DNA from: Roseivivax isoporae LMG 25204
GTDB taxonomy: Bacteria; Pseudomonadota; Alphaproteobacteria; Rhodobacterales; Rhodobacteraceae
Length of the DNA stretch: 64,000 nucleotides
Direction: 5' to 3'
NCBI RefSeq assembly: GCF_000521865.1
Contig: NZ_JAME01000002.1
Location: 62,001-126,000, forward strand
How positions within the stretch are numbered: the stretch's first letter is position 1; each line of letters opens with the position of its first letter. A program made the translations under genes and the position numbers. The notes under the pieces are model-generated. The model had not been told where the DNA came from. It saw only the letters and a list, made by a program, of their open reading frames with translations, and ran no database searches. Below are positions 1-9,185 of this stretch, in pieces.

Positions 1-45
1 CGAAAAGGTGAGGGGACGCGCGTCGGGCCGGGCCCGGGGCGGCGC

Positions 46-1017
46 CTACCAGCGCAGGACCACCGCGCCCCAGGCCAGCCCGCCGCCGATCGCCTCGGTC
101 ACGAGCAGGTCGCCCTTGCGGATCTGTCCGCGCGCCTGTCCCACCGAGAGCGCCAGCGGGATGGATGCGGCGGAAGTGTTGCCGTGATCCTGCACGGTGA
201 CCACCACGCGCTCCATCGGCAGGCCGAGCTTGCGCGCGGTGCCCTGGATGATGCGGATGTTGGCCTGGTGCGGCACGACCCAGTCCACGTCCTGTCCCGT
301 GAGGCCGGCCTTGCCGAGCGCCGCCTCGGCGGTGTCGGCGAGCTTTTCGACCGCGTGGCGGAAGACCTCGCGGCCCTGCATCCGCAGGTGCCCGGTGCTT
401 TGCGTGGACACGCCGCCGTCGACGTAGAGGATGTCGCGGTGACGGCCGTCCGAATGCAGGTCGGTCGACAGGACGCCGCGGTCCGACACGTCGCCGGTAC
501 CCGCCTGCGCCTCGAGCAGGAGCGCGCCGGCCCCGTCGCCGAACAGCACGCAGGTCGACCGGTCCGTCCAGTCCATGATGCGCGAGAACGTCTCGGCGCC
601 GATCACGAGCACGCGGTTCACCTGGCCCGACACGATCAGCGCATGCGCGTTGGCCAGCGCGTAGACGAATCCCGCGCAGACCGCCTGCACGTCGAAGGCG
701 AAGCCGCCGGTCATGCCGAGCTCGGCCTGCACCATGGTCGCGGCCGACGGAAAGGTCAGGTCGGCGGTCGAGGTCGCGAGGATGATGGCGTCGACATCCG
801 CGGGCGTGCGTCCCGAATCGGCGAGCGCCGCGCGGGCGGCGCGGGCCGCCATGTCCGACGTGGTCTGGCCGTCCGCGGCGAAATGCCGTCGTTCGATGCC
901 CGAGCGGGCCCGAATCCATTCGTCCGAAGTGTCGAGGGTCTTTTCGAACTCGGCATTCTCCACGATGCGATCCGGCAGGTAGTGGCCGCATCCCGCGACC
1001 ACGGCACGTGTCGTCAT
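46..1017 (-). CDS. fabH: Beta-ketoacyl-ACP synthase III (FabH)
   Basis: Condenses acetyl-CoA with malonyl-ACP to start type II fatty acid synthesis in the cytoplasm. The 323-residue product has the normal family length and the full catalytic triad: Cys114 in QAVCAGF, His250 in VPHQAN and Asn280 in DHGNTSAA. The chosen ATG overlaps the plsX stop by four bases (ATGA), which implies translational coupling. An upstream in-frame extension only runs through plsX in another frame and was discarded. The 45 bases to its left hold no gene. In relatives ihfA usually follows, but it would lie outside this window. Confidence 0.97.
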   Translation of the reverse strand: MTTRAVVAGCGHYLPDRIVENAEFEKTLDTSDEWIRARSGIERRHFAADGQTTSDMAARAARAALADSGRTPADVDAIILATSTADLTFPSAATMVQAELGMTGGFAFDVQAVCAGFVYALANAHALIVSGQVNRVLVIGAETFSRIMDWTDRSTCVLFGDGAGALLLEAQAGTGDVSDRGVLSTDLHSDGRHRDILYVDGGVSTQSTGHLRMQGREVFRHAVEKLADTAEAALGKAGLTGQDVDWVVPHQANIRIIQGTARKLGLPMERVVVTVQDHGNTSAASIPLALSVGQARGQIRKGDLLVTEAIGGGLAWGAVVLRW

Positions 1018-2141
1018 GAGTGGGTTCCGTCCTTTCCGGTGGCCGGATCGGCCGCCTTGGGCGCATCGTGGGCAAGCTCCGCCGCGGATGCAACCCGCGC
1101 TGCCAGCCGGTCCGAAAAGCCCGATTCCGCCAGCCGGTAGGCCAGCTTGACCGCGGCCGAGATGCCGGTGGCATCGGCCGCGCCGTGCGACTTCACCACC
1201 GTGCCGTTGAGGCCGAGGAAGACGCCGCCGTTCACGCGGCGCGGATCGATTCGCTTCTGCAGGCGCTTGAGCGAGGTCAGCGCGAGCAGCGACGCGATCC
1301 GCGACAGGAAGGAATAGGCGAAGGCCTCGCGCAGCAGCGCGCCGATCAGGCTGGCCGTGCCCTCGCCGGTCTTGAGCGCGATGTTCCCGGTGAAGCCGTC
1401 GGTGACGATCACGTCGGCCCGGTCGCCGGGGATGTCGCCGCCCTCGACGAAGCCCACGAACTCGTAGTTCGCACCGCCCGCGCCCGCGGCCATCAGGTCG
1501 TGTGCCGCCTTGAGCTCGGCTCGGCCCTTGTGCTCCTCGGTGCCGACGTTCAGCAGCCCGACGCGCGGACGGTCGAGCGCCAGGCCGTTGCGGGCATAGG
1601 AGGCGCCCATCAGCGCGTATTGCAGCAGGTCCTCGGCGTCGGCGCGGATGTCCGCGCCCACGTCGAGCATGATGTTGAACCCGTGCGGATTGCGCGACGG
1701 CCAGAGCACGGCGATCGCGGGACGGTTCACGCCCGGCAGCTTGCGCAGGCGCACCATCGACAGCGCCATCAGCGCGCCGGTATTGCCGCAGCTCACCGCG
1801 ACCGTCGCCTCGCCGTCCCGCACCGAATCGAGCGCCGACCACATGGAGGTCGACCGCCCGTGGCGCATGACCTGGCTCGGCTTGTCCGCCATGGTGACCA
1901 CGTCGTCCGCCTGGCGGAACGTGCAGCGGCCCTCCAGGTGCCGCGCCACGCCCCGCTTGGAGGCGAGGCGCTTCAGCTCGGCGACGTCGCCGTGCAGGAT
2001 GAACCGGATGTCGGGGTTCTTCTGCGCCGATTGCGCGATGCCGGCGATGACTGCGGACGGTCCCTGATCGCCGCCCATGGCGTCGATCGAGATCACCACA
2101 GGCTCCGAGCCCGCCGTGGACCGATCCTGTTCGGAAGTCAT
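1014..2141 (-). CDS. plsX: Phosphate acyltransferase PlsX
   Basis: Makes acyl-phosphate from acyl-ACP, the acyl donor for glycerol-3-phosphate acylation by PlsY, so it links fatty acid and phospholipid synthesis. The 375-residue protein opens with the typical ISIDAMGGDQGP motif near residues 18-28 and keeps the SCGNTGALMA and VTDGFTGN blocks of the family. It lies between rpmF and fabH on the same strand, the usual rpmF-plsX-fabH order, 28 bases after rpmF. The N-terminal 15 or so residues before the motif are polar and slightly longer than in many homologues, so an internal start cannot be excluded. Confidence 0.97.
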   Translation of the reverse strand: MTSEQDRSTAGSEPVVISIDAMGGDQGPSAVIAGIAQSAQKNPDIRFILHGDVAELKRLASKRGVARHLEGRCTFRQADDVVTMADKPSQVMRHGRSTSMWSALDSVRDGEATVAVSCGNTGALMALSMVRLRKLPGVNRPAIAVLWPSRNPHGFNIMLDVGADIRADAEDLLQYALMGASYARNGLALDRPRVGLLNVGTEEHKGRAELKAAHDLMAAGAGGANYEFVGFVEGGDIPGDRADVIVTDGFTGNIALKTGEGTASLIGALLREAFAYSFLSRIASLLALTSLKRLQKRIDPRRVNGGVFLGLNGTVVKSHGAADATGISAAVKLAYRLAESGFSDRLAARVASAAELAHDAPKAADPATGKDGTHS

Positions 2142-2169
2142 GTCACGCGGGCCTTCGGCCTTTGCTTGC

Positions 2170-2376
2170 TCAGGCGGCGTCTTCGTCCAGGTCGATCTCG
2201 TCGTTCGTCGCGACGACCTCGCGCTCGGCGTAGTGGCCGCAGGACGGGCAGACGTGATGCGGACGCTTCAGTTCGCCGCAATTGTCGCATTCGTTCGGGT
2301 TCGCCGCCACGAGTGCGTCATGCGCGCGCCGGTTGTTGCGGCGCGATTTGGAAACTTTGTTCTGTTGGACGGCCAT
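2170..2376 (-). CDS. rpmF: 50S ribosomal protein L32
   Basis: Small zinc-ribbon protein of the large ribosomal subunit. The 68 residues start with [14 protein letters not shown], typical of L32, and contain both zinc knuckles, CDNCGE and CPSCGH, so this is the zinc-binding form. The C-terminus is an acidic tail (EIDLDEDAA). It is the first gene of the rpmF-plsX-fabH run, with a promoter-like sequence about 75 bases upstream and the DUF177 gene further upstream, an arrangement common across bacteria. Confidence 0.97.
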   Translation of the reverse strand: MAVQQNKVSKSRRNNRRAHDALVAANPNECDNCGELKRPHHVCPSCGHYAEREVVATNDEIDLDEDAA

Positions 2377-2451
2377 GTCTCAACCTCGGTGCTGTTTCTG
2401 GCGGGCGCGCGGACGCTGTCCCCGGGTTTCGTCGTGTCGGAAATCACCGCG

Positions 2452-2481
2452 CTCATAGTGCGTGACGCCGGCCGGTGACAA
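2452..2481 (-). promoter_or_regulatory. Candidate sigma-70 type promoter for rpmF-plsX-fabH
   Basis: Reading leftward, TTGTCA (2476-2481) and TATGAG (2452-2457) are separated by 18 bases, about 75 bases before the rpmF start. Transcription from here would serve rpmF, plsX and fabH independently of the DUF177 gene upstream. This is pattern recognition only. Confidence 0.4.
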
Positions 2482-2567
2482 CCCTGAATCTGTCGTGAGG
2501 GCGCGAACATACGCGCGTTCTGTCCGAGCACAAGGGGAATCCGGCGCGCAGGCGGAATGTGGCGGCC

Positions 2568-3137
2568 TCAGTCCGCCTCGCCGTCGCCGTCCGCCATCCG
2601 ATCGCGCAGTGCCGCGAGACCCGAGAACGGCTTCGTCTCCTCGGGGCGGATCGGCTCGGCCCCCTCGGGGCGCGCCTCGGCCTGGCCAAGATGCGCGCCG
2701 TCGGCGCGGGGATAGTCGGGCAGGGCAAGCGCCAGCGCCTCGGCCATGACGGCGGCGGGGTCGATGACGTCGGGCAGCGGCTCGGTCGTGTCGTCCTCGG
2801 GCATCTCCACCTCCGAACCCGGTTCGGGCTCGCCCAGGATGGCGGGCGGCAGGAAGGTGCGCACCACCTCGGTGTCGATCCGCGTGGTCACGGGATCGAG
2901 CGTCACGACGCAGGGCTGGACCACCGTCGCGCCGAGCTCGGCACGCAGCTCGAAGCCGCGCTTGCCGACGGGCCGAATCTCTCCGGCGAACCGCAGCTTG
3001 CGCACGCGGGTGATGCCGAGCGTCTCGGCAAGGGCGGCACAGGTGTCCGCGTCGGGGGCAACCTCGAACGCGGTCGGGACCGCCTGCGAGAGCTCTGCGG
3101 TGCGGAAGGGGCCGGGATGCGGATGGGATGCAGGCAT
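2568..3137 (-). CDS. YceD/DUF177 family protein
   Basis: A 189-residue DUF177 protein, the family that almost always precedes rpmF and is linked to 23S rRNA or ribosome maturation in some organisms; its molecular role here is inferred. The sequence shows the family landmarks: a conserved Cys76 in VVQPCVVTLDPV and the ALALALPDYPR block near residues 134-144. An acidic stretch lies between them (residues 103-125). It diverges from bamE across a 99-base gap that carries a perfect TATAAT for the opposite strand. Confidence 0.88.
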   Translation of the reverse strand: MPASHPHPGPFRTAELSQAVPTAFEVAPDADTCAALAETLGITRVRKLRFAGEIRPVGKRGFELRAELGATVVQPCVVTLDPVTTRIDTEVVRTFLPPAILGEPEPGSEVEMPEDDTTEPLPDVIDPAAVMAEALALALPDYPRADGAHLGQAEARPEGAEPIRPEETKPFSGLAALRDRMADGDGEAD

Positions 3138-3158
3138 TGAGGGTCGTGTTTTCCGTTA

Positions 3159-3186
3159 CTTGATCGCTGGACGCCGAATGTATAAT
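3159..3186 (+). promoter_or_regulatory. Candidate promoter for bamE
   Basis: A consensus TATAAT at 3181-3186 is preceded 16 bases upstream by CTTGAT (3159-3164). It sits about 50 bases before the bamE start, in the gap between divergent genes. Confidence 0.5.
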
Positions 3187-3236
3187 CGACATGAAGGAAC
3201 GATGGCAGCCGGGTGCAAGGGCGTCGAGGGGCAGGA

Positions 3237-3698
3237 ATGCAACGCAAGAGCTACGGGATCCGGCGTGTGGTGCCGTTGATCGCCGCACTCGCGCTCGCGG
3301 CGTGCAGCGCGCAGTACAGGAATCACGGCTACGTCCCGCGGGACGAGGACCTGGGCCAGATCGTGCCCGGGATCGACACGCGCGCCACCGTCGAGGAGGT
3401 CGTGGGCGTGCCCACCTCCTCGGGCGTGCTGAACGAGAGCGGGTTCTACTACATCTCCTCGGAGATGCGTCAGTTCGCCTGGCGCGCGCCCGAGGTGATC
3501 GACCGGGAGGTCGTCGCCATCAGCTTCGACGGCGCGGGCGTGGTCACCAACATCGAACGCTACGGGCTCGAGGACGGCAACGTGGTGCCGCTGTCGCGGC
3601 GCGTCACGCAATCGGGCGGCGGCGACATCAGCTTCATCCGCAAGCTCTTCGGCAATATCGGCCGGATCGGCACCGAGGGTCTTCTCGGCGGAAGCTGA
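3237..3698 (+). CDS. bamE: Outer membrane assembly lipoprotein BamE (SmpA/OmlA family)
   Basis: Outer-membrane lipoprotein subunit of the BAM complex that inserts beta-barrel proteins. The 153-residue product has a signal peptide ending in a lipobox with Cys23 (LALAACSA). The mature part shows the BamE pattern of a repeated-turn start (LGQIVPGIDTRATVEEVVGVPT) followed by the FYYISSEM strand. The ATG at 3237 was preferred over an in-frame GTG at 3213 because it puts the lipobox at the usual distance and follows a purine-rich GGGGCAGGA. The glycine-rich C-terminus is longer than in enterobacterial BamE. Confidence 0.9.
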   Translation: MQRKSYGIRRVVPLIAALALAACSAQYRNHGYVPRDEDLGQIVPGIDTRATVEEVVGVPTSSGVLNESGFYYISSEMRQFAWRAPEVIDREVVAISFDGAGVVTNIERYGLEDGNVVPLSRRVTQSGGGDISFIRKLFGNIGRIGTEGLLGGS

Positions 3699-3774
3699 GG
3701 CGCGGGCGCGTCCTGTCATGGTCGTGTCGCGGAACGGCGTCACATCCCGGCGCGGGCCACCATCGGGGAACGCG

Positions 3775-4551
3775 ATGCTCAACTTGGTCAGGGGCCGCTA
3801 CGCCGTGCGCACCGCCGCCGGGGAAGACGACGTGGCCCGGGCGCAGCGTCTGCGGCATCTGTGCTTTCGCGGCAACGATCGCGGACTGGATCGCGACGGG
3901 TTCGACCCCGTCTGCGTGCACGTCCTGATCGAGGAGCGCGCGACCGGGCGGCTCGTCTCGTGTTTCCGCCTGCTGCCGCTGTCGGGCGGGGCGGAGATCG
4001 AGGCGTCTTATGCCGCGCAGTTCTATGGCCTCGCGGGGCTGCGCGACTTCACGGGCCCGATGGTCGAGATGGGCCGCTTCTGCATCCATCCCGAGGCGCG
4101 CGATGCCGACATCCTGCGCGTCGCATGGGGCGCGCTCACGGCCTACGTGGACGGGCAGGGCGTCGAGCTCATGTTCGGCTGCGCGTCTTTCGCGGGGACG
4201 GACACCGCCGCCCATCTCGACGCCTTCGCGCTCCTCGGGGCGCGCCACCTCGCGCCGCGGCGCTGGCTGCCCCGGATCAAGGCGCCCGACGTCTTCCGCT
4301 ATGCCCAGCGTCTGGCGTCGGTACCCGCCGACGCGCGCAAGGCCATGGCGGCGATGCCGCCGCTCCTGCGCACCTACCTCGCCATGGGCGGATGGGTCAG
4401 CGACCACGCGGTGGTCGACCGCGACCTCGACACGCTGCACGTCTTCACCGGGGTCGAGATCGGGCGCATCCCGCCGGCGCGCAAGCGGATCCTGCGGGCC
4501 GTCGCGGGGCGCGACGCCGGCGCCGTTGACGCGGCGCGCGCCGCGCGGTAG
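3775..4551 (+). CDS. OlsB/GlsB-type amino acid N-acyltransferase (GNAT fold)
   Basis: Member of the hemolysin-like GNAT family that transfers a 3-hydroxyacyl chain from ACP to the alpha-amino group of an amino acid, the first step of ornithine or glutamine aminolipid synthesis. The 258-residue protein carries the family blocks LRHLCFRG, VEMGRFCIHPEARD and MFGCASFAGTD. The start follows GGGGAA; an upstream in-frame ATG overlaps non-coding sequence. No olsA-type O-acyltransferase is adjacent. That makes the glutamine-lipid enzyme GlsB of roseobacters a real alternative to OlsB, so no symbol is given. Transcription is probably shared with uup, nine bases downstream. Confidence 0.82.
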   Translation: MLNLVRGRYAVRTAAGEDDVARAQRLRHLCFRGNDRGLDRDGFDPVCVHVLIEERATGRLVSCFRLLPLSGGAEIEASYAAQFYGLAGLRDFTGPMVEMGRFCIHPEARDADILRVAWGALTAYVDGQGVELMFGCASFAGTDTAAHLDAFALLGARHLAPRRWLPRIKAPDVFRYAQRLASVPADARKAMAAMPPLLRTYLAMGGWVSDHAVVDRDLDTLHVFTGVEIGRIPPARKRILRAVAGRDAGAVDAARAAR

Positions 4552-4560
4552 CGCGCAGGA

Positions 4561-6393
4561 ATGGCACAGCCCCCCCTTCTGCAACTGACCGACATCTCGC
4601 TGACCTATGGCGGCGATCCCGTGTTCGACGGCCTCAGCCTCAACGTCCAGCCGGGCGACCGCGTCGCGCTCGTCGGCCGCAACGGGTCGGGGAAATCGAC
4701 CCTGATGCGGGTGATGGCGGGCCTGACCGAAACCGACCGCGGCGACCGCGTGGTGCCGCCCGGGGCGACCGTCGGCTACATGGAACAGGACCCGGACCTG
4801 TCGGGCTACGAGACCCTCGGCGCCTTCGCGGCCTCGGGTCTCGACCCGGCCGAGGCGTACAAGGTGGAACGCGCGAGCGAGGGGCTGAAGTTCGACCCCG
4901 CGCGGACCGTGGCGACCGCCTCTGGCGGGGAGCGGCGGCGCGCGGCGCTGGCCAAGCTCATGGCCGAGGACCCGGACCTCATGCTGCTCGACGAGCCGAC
5001 GAACCACCTCGACATCGAGGCGATCGGCTGGCTCGAGACTGAGCTGCGCGCCACGCGCAAGGCCTTCGTGCTCATCAGCCACGACCGGCGCTTCCTGACC
5101 GAGCTGACGCGGGCGACGCTCTGGATCGACCGCGGCGCGGTGCGCCGGTCCGAACAGGGCTTCGCGCATTTCGAGACCTGGCGCGACAAGGTGTGGGAGG
5201 ACGAGGACACCCAGCGTCACAAGCTCGACCGCCGGATCAAGGCCGAGGCCCGCTGGGCGGTGGAAGGCATCAGCGCGCGGCGCAAGCGCAACATGGGCCG
5301 CGTGCGCGCGCTCCAGGACATGCGCGAGACGCGCGCCTCGATGATCCGCCGGCAGGGCACCGCGGCCATGGATCTCGCCTCCGGGCCGACCTCGGGCAAG
5401 CGCGTGATCGAGGCCGAGGGCCTCGCCAAGCGCTTCGGCGAGCGGACCATCCTGCGCGACTTCTCGCTGCGCGTGCTGCGCGGCGACCGGGTGGCCTTCG
5501 TCGGGCCGAACGGGGTGGGAAAGACCACGCTGATCCGCATGCTGACCGGCGAGATCGCCCCGGACGAGGGCACGGTGACACTCGGCACCAATCTCGTGCC
5601 GGCGGTGTTCGACCAGACCCGCGCCGCGCTCGATCCCGACATGACGCTCTGGGACAGCCTGACGGGCGACCCGGACATGCGGGTGTCGGGCAAGGCCGAC
5701 CAGGTGCTGGTGCGCGGCGAGCCGAAGCACGTGGTGGCCTATCTCAAGGATTTCCTCTTCGACGAGCGGCGGGCGCGGGCGCCGGTGCGCTCGCTCTCGG
5801 GCGGCGAGAAGGCGCGGCTGCTGCTCGCCCGGCTCATGGCGCGCGAGTCGAACCTGCTTGTGCTCGACGAGCCGACGAACGACCTCGACGTCGAGACGCT
5901 GGACCTGCTGCAGGACCTGATCGGCGAATATGACGGCACGGTGATGCTCATCAGCCACGACCGCGACTTCCTCGACCGGGTGGCGACCACCACCGTGGCG
6001 ATGGAGGGCGACGGTCTTGCGGTGGTCTATGCCGGGGGCTGGAGCGATTACCGCGCCCAGCGGGCCGAGGGGCAGGCCGAGGCCGCGCCCGCGCGTCCCG
6101 CGGCGAAACCGGCGACCGCGCCCAAGGTGGAGCCGAAGCCCGCGGCCGCGAGGAAATCCGCGGGTCTCAGCTTCACCGAGAAGCACCGCCTGCAGGCGCT
6201 GCCCGACGAGATCGCGCGGCTCGAGGCCGAGATCGGCAAGCTCAACCAGCTGCTGACCGATCCCGACCTCGCCCTGCGCGAGCCGGTGAAGTTCCGCAAG
6301 GCGACCGAGGCGCTGGCCGAACGCCAGTCGAAGCTCGACGCGGCCGAAACCGAATGGCTGTCGCTCGAGGAAAAGGCGGAGGCGGCGGAGTGA
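4561..6393 (+). CDS. uup: ABC-F ATPase Uup
   Basis: Soluble tandem ATPase without membrane segments; ABC-F proteins act on ribosomes, and Uup is also tied to DNA-repair and transposon-excision phenotypes. The 610 residues contain two nucleotide-binding domains. The first has [20 protein letters not shown] and [10 protein letters not shown]; the second has [21 protein letters not shown] and [12 protein letters not shown] proline/alanine-rich linker leads into a C-terminal coiled coil (about 535-608) of the Uup DNA-binding type, which separates it from the other ABC-F gene at 59.7 kb. Confidence 0.93.
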   Translation: MAQPPLLQLTDISLTYGGDPVFDGLSLNVQPGDRVALVGRNGSGKSTLMRVMAGLTETDRGDRVVPPGATVGYMEQDPDLSGYETLGAFAASGLDPAEAYKVERASEGLKFDPARTVATASGGERRRAALAKLMAEDPDLMLLDEPTNHLDIEAIGWLETELRATRKAFVLISHDRRFLTELTRATLWIDRGAVRRSEQGFAHFETWRDKVWEDEDTQRHKLDRRIKAEARWAVEGISARRKRNMGRVRALQDMRETRASMIRRQGTAAMDLASGPTSGKRVIEAEGLAKRFGERTILRDFSLRVLRGDRVAFVGPNGVGKTTLIRMLTGEIAPDEGTVTLGTNLVPAVFDQTRAALDPDMTLWDSLTGDPDMRVSGKADQVLVRGEPKHVVAYLKDFLFDERRARAPVRSLSGGEKARLLLARLMARESNLLVLDEPTNDLDVETLDLLQDLIGEYDGTVMLISHDRDFLDRVATTTVAMEGDGLAVVYAGGWSDYRAQRAEGQAEAAPARPAAKPATAPKVEPKPAAARKSAGLSFTEKHRLQALPDEIARLEAEIGKLNQLLTDPDLALREPVKFRKATEALAERQSKLDAAETEWLSLEEKAEAAE

Positions 6394-6406
6394 CCGCGCG
6401 CCGCCC

Positions 6407-7021
6407 GTGAGCCTCCTGTCGGCCAGCGCGCTGTCGGTGTCGCGCGGCGGCGTGCCCGTGCTCGACGGCGTGTCCTTCACGCTCGGGGCCGGGCGCGCGC
6501 TGGTCCTGCGCGGTCCGAACGGGGCCGGCAAGACCACGCTCCTGCGCACCGTCGCGGGCCTGCAGCCGCCCACCGCCGGCGCGGTCGACGGAACCGACCG
6601 GGTGGCCTATGCCGGCCATGCCGACGGGCTGAAGGCGATGCTGAGCGTGTCCGAGAACCTGACCTTCTGGGCGGCCGTGTTCGCCACGCGCGGCATCGAC
6701 GCGGCGCTCGACGCCTTCGAGCTGCGCGAACTCGCCGACCGTCCCGCGGGCACGCTGTCGGCCGGGCAGAAGCGGCGGCTGGGCCTCGCGCGGCTGCTCG
6801 TGACCGGGCGGCCGGTCTGGGTGCTGGACGAGCCGACAGTGTCGCTCGACACCGCCTCGGTCGCGCTCTTTGCCGAGGCGGTGCGCCGGCATCTCGGGCA
6901 GGGCGGCGCGGCGCTTGTCGCCACGCATATCGACCTCGGGCTGCCCGAGACCGACACGCTGGACGTGACGCCGTTCCGGGCGGCGCCGCGCGCGGCGGTG
7001 CAGGACGAGGCGTTCCTGTGA
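6407..7021 (+). CDS. ccmA: Heme exporter ATP-binding protein CcmA
   Basis: ATPase of the CcmABCD complex that releases holo-CcmE during cytochrome c maturation. The 204 residues hold Walker [10 protein letters not shown], the degenerate signature [10 protein letters not shown] and Walker [13 protein letters not shown]. The start is a GTG 13 bases after the uup stop. The end overlaps the GTG of ccmB in GTGA, so the two are translationally coupled. Confidence 0.95.
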   Translation: MSLLSASALSVSRGGVPVLDGVSFTLGAGRALVLRGPNGAGKTTLLRTVAGLQPPTAGAVDGTDRVAYAGHADGLKAMLSVSENLTFWAAVFATRGIDAALDAFELRELADRPAGTLSAGQKRRLGLARLLVTGRPVWVLDEPTVSLDTASVALFAEAVRRHLGQGGAALVATHIDLGLPETDTLDVTPFRAAPRAAVQDEAFL

Positions 7022-7674
7022 TCGCGCTCCTCCTGCGCGATCTGCGGCTCGCCGTGCGCGCGGGCGGCGGCTTCGGTCTCGGGCTCGCCTTCTTCCTCAT
7101 CGTGGTTGTGCTGGTGCCCCTGGGCGTCGGTCCGGAGACCGCGCTCCTGTCCCGGATCGCGCCCGGCATCCTCTGGATCGGCGCGCTGCTTGCCTGCCTC
7201 CTGTCGCTCGACCGGATCTTCGCGCTCGACCGCGAGGACGGCACGCTCGACCTCCTCGCCACCGCGCCCCTGCCGATGGAGGGGATCGCCGCGGTCAAGG
7301 CGCTGGCCCACTGGATCACCACCGGGCTGCCGCTCGTCCTCGCGGCACCGGTGCTGGGAGTCCTGCTGAACCTGCCGGCCGGGGGCTTCGCCTGGCTCTT
7401 CCTGTCGCTCCTTCTCGGCACGCCGGCGCTGTCGGTGATCGGCACCTTCGGCGCGGCGCTGACCGTGGGGCTGAAGCGCGGGGGGCTCCTTCTGTCGCTG
7501 CTCGTCCTGCCGCTCTACGTGCCGACGCTCATCTTCGGGGCCGAGGTCGCGCGCCGCGGCGCCGAGGGGCTCGCGGTCGAGGCGCCGCTGCTGCTGCTCG
7601 CGGGCGTCAGTCTCGGCGCGCTGGCGCTCCTGCCCTTCGCCTCGGCCGCGGTGCTGCGCGTCACGCTGCGCTGA
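7018..7674 (+). CDS. ccmB: Heme exporter membrane protein CcmB
   Basis: Integral membrane subunit partnering CcmA. The 218-residue protein begins [20 protein letters not shown], the usual CcmB opening, and contains about six hydrophobic segments. It starts with GTG inside the ccmA stop and is followed after 72 bases by ccmC. Confidence 0.95.
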   Translation: MIALLLRDLRLAVRAGGGFGLGLAFFLIVVVLVPLGVGPETALLSRIAPGILWIGALLACLLSLDRIFALDREDGTLDLLATAPLPMEGIAAVKALAHWITTGLPLVLAAPVLGVLLNLPAGGFAWLFLSLLLGTPALSVIGTFGAALTVGLKRGGLLLSLLVLPLYVPTLIFGAEVARRGAEGLAVEAPLLLLAGVSLGALALLPFASAAVLRVTLR

Positions 7675-7746
7675 CCGGTCGGCTGGACATTCCGCGCCGG
7701 GACATGTGATTTGGTGCATGGGTCCGCAGCACGTAGAGGAGCGTCC

Positions 7747-8475
7747 ATGTCGCTTTGGGAATACGCCAATCCGGTGCGCTTCATCCGTTTCACGGATCGC
7801 GTGCTGCCGCCGCTCGCGGTGCTGGCGGTGGTCTGCCTCGTGGTCGGCCTGATCTGGGGCTTCTTCTTCACCCCCGACGACTACCGGCAGGGATCCACGG
7901 TCAAGATCATCTACCTGCACGTGCCCGCGACGCTCATGGCGATCAACGCGTGGCTCATGATGCTGGTGGCCTCGATCATCTGGATCGTGCGGCGGCACCA
8001 TGTCTCGGCGCTGGCGGCCCGTGCGGCGGCCCCGGTGGGCGCGACGATGACGGTGATCGCGCTTGCGACCGGCGCGATCTGGGGCCAGCCCATGTGGGGC
8101 ACCTGGTGGGCCTGGGACCCGCGGCTCACGTCCTTCCTGATCCTGTTCCTCTTCTACCTCGGCTACATGGCCCTGTGGGAGGCGATCGAGAACGACGACA
8201 CCGCGGCGGACCTCACCTCGATCCTCTGCCTCGTGGGCTCGGTCTTCGCGCTCCTGTCGCGCTACGCGGTGAATTTCTGGAACCAGGGCCTGCACCAGGG
8301 CGCGTCGCTGTCGCTCGACAAGGAGGAGAACGTGGCGGATGTCTTCTATTTCCCGCTGCTCGTGTGCATCGCGGGGTTCGTGCTCCTGTTCGTGGCACTC
8401 GTCTTCCTGCGCACGCAGACCGAGATCCGGGCCCGGCGGACCCGGGCGCTCATCGCGCGCGAGAGGGCGGCATGA
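7747..8475 (+). CDS. ccmC: Heme handling protein CcmC
   Basis: Inner-membrane protein that presents heme to CcmE. The 242 residues have six predicted membrane segments, the tryptophan-rich heme signature ending in WWAWD (120-124), and the flanking candidate ligands His58 (YLHVP) and His183 (GLHQGAS). The ATG at 7747 follows AGGAG with good spacing; a longer in-frame GTG reading from 7711 would add 12 non-conserved residues. The stop overlaps ccmD. Confidence 0.96.
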   Translation: MSLWEYANPVRFIRFTDRVLPPLAVLAVVCLVVGLIWGFFFTPDDYRQGSTVKIIYLHVPATLMAINAWLMMLVASIIWIVRRHHVSALAARAAAPVGATMTVIALATGAIWGQPMWGTWWAWDPRLTSFLILFLFYLGYMALWEAIENDDTAADLTSILCLVGSVFALLSRYAVNFWNQGLHQGASLSLDKEENVADVFYFPLLVCIAGFVLLFVALVFLRTQTEIRARRTRALIARERAA

Positions 8476-8627
8476 TGCCCGATCTCGGTGATTACGCGGG
8501 CGCGGTGCTGTCGGCCTATGCCGTCTCGCTGGGCCTTATCGTGGGGCTGGTGGTGCTGAGCCTCTGGCGCGCCCGCCGAGTCCGCGCGGCGCTCGACAAG
8601 GTGGAAAGACGGGGACGCCGAACATGA
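8472..8627 (+). CDS. ccmD: Heme exporter protein CcmD
   Basis: A 51-residue single-span protein that stabilises the CcmABC-CcmE assembly. It has a tyrosine-containing N-terminus, one hydrophobic segment (about residues 14-32) and a basic C-terminal tail, the CcmD plan. It overlaps ccmC by ATGA and ccmG by ATGA. It has two consecutive ATG codons at its start, so the true start may be three bases later. Confidence 0.9.
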   Translation: MMPDLGDYAGAVLSAYAVSLGLIVGLVVLSLWRARRVRAALDKVERRGRRT

Positions 8628-9169
8628 AGTTCAAGCCGCTCATGGTGCTGCCGCCCCTGATCTTCGCGGCCTTCGCGGGGCTTGCGTATGTGGGCATGTA
8701 TCGCGAGGATCCGCAGGGCCTGCCCTCGACCCGCGTCGGCCAGCCGGCACCCGCCATCACGCCCGAGGCGCTGACCGGCTACCCGCCCGTGGGGCAGGAG
8801 ATGCTGGCCTCCGGCGAGGTGACGCTCGTCAACTTCTGGGCCAGCTGGTGCCCGCCCTGCCGCGCCGAGCATCCGAAGCTTCTGGAATATGCGGGCGACG
8901 GCATCCGCATCGTCGGCGTGAACTTCAAGGACCAGTCGAACGCGGCGCTGACCTACCTGCGCGACGAGAGCAATCCCTTTGCCGCGGTCGCGTTCGATCC
9001 GCAGGGACGCACCGCCATCGACTGGGGTGTCACGGCGCCGCCCGAGACCTTCATCGTCGACGGCGACGGCACCGTGCTGTTCCGTTTCCAGGGACCGCTC
9101 GTGGGCTCCGATTACGAGCAGCGCTTCGTCCCCGCGCTCGAGGAGGCGCTGAGGGACGCGTCGTCCTGA
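8624..9169 (+). CDS. ccmG: Thiol:disulfide interchange protein CcmG/DsbE
   Basis: Membrane-anchored periplasmic thioredoxin that keeps apocytochrome c CXXCH cysteines reduced. The 181 residues have an N-terminal anchor (about 6-25), the active site WCPPC (Cys76, Cys79) and the cis-proline region GVTAPPETF. It is the last gene of the ccmABCDG run. ccmE, ccmF and ccmH are not in the window, as in many alphaproteobacteria where they form a second cluster. Confidence 0.95.
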   Translation: MKFKPLMVLPPLIFAAFAGLAYVGMYREDPQGLPSTRVGQPAPAITPEALTGYPPVGQEMLASGEVTLVNFWASWCPPCRAEHPKLLEYAGDGIRIVGVNFKDQSNAALTYLRDESNPFAAVAFDPQGRTAIDWGVTAPPETFIVDGDGTVLFRFQGPLVGSDYEQRFVPALEEALRDASS

Positions 9170-9185
9170 TCCGGCCGGCGGGGAG

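Noticed and set aside
1-45. GC-rich inverted sequence at the left edge
   Set aside because: GGGCC/GGCCC runs are too short and too close to the edge to call a terminator of fabH; the next gene is outside the window.
3634-6573. 979-residue minus-strand frame opposite olsB/uup
   Set aside because: Shadow of high-GC coding on the plus strand; arginine/histidine-rich composition with no family motifs.
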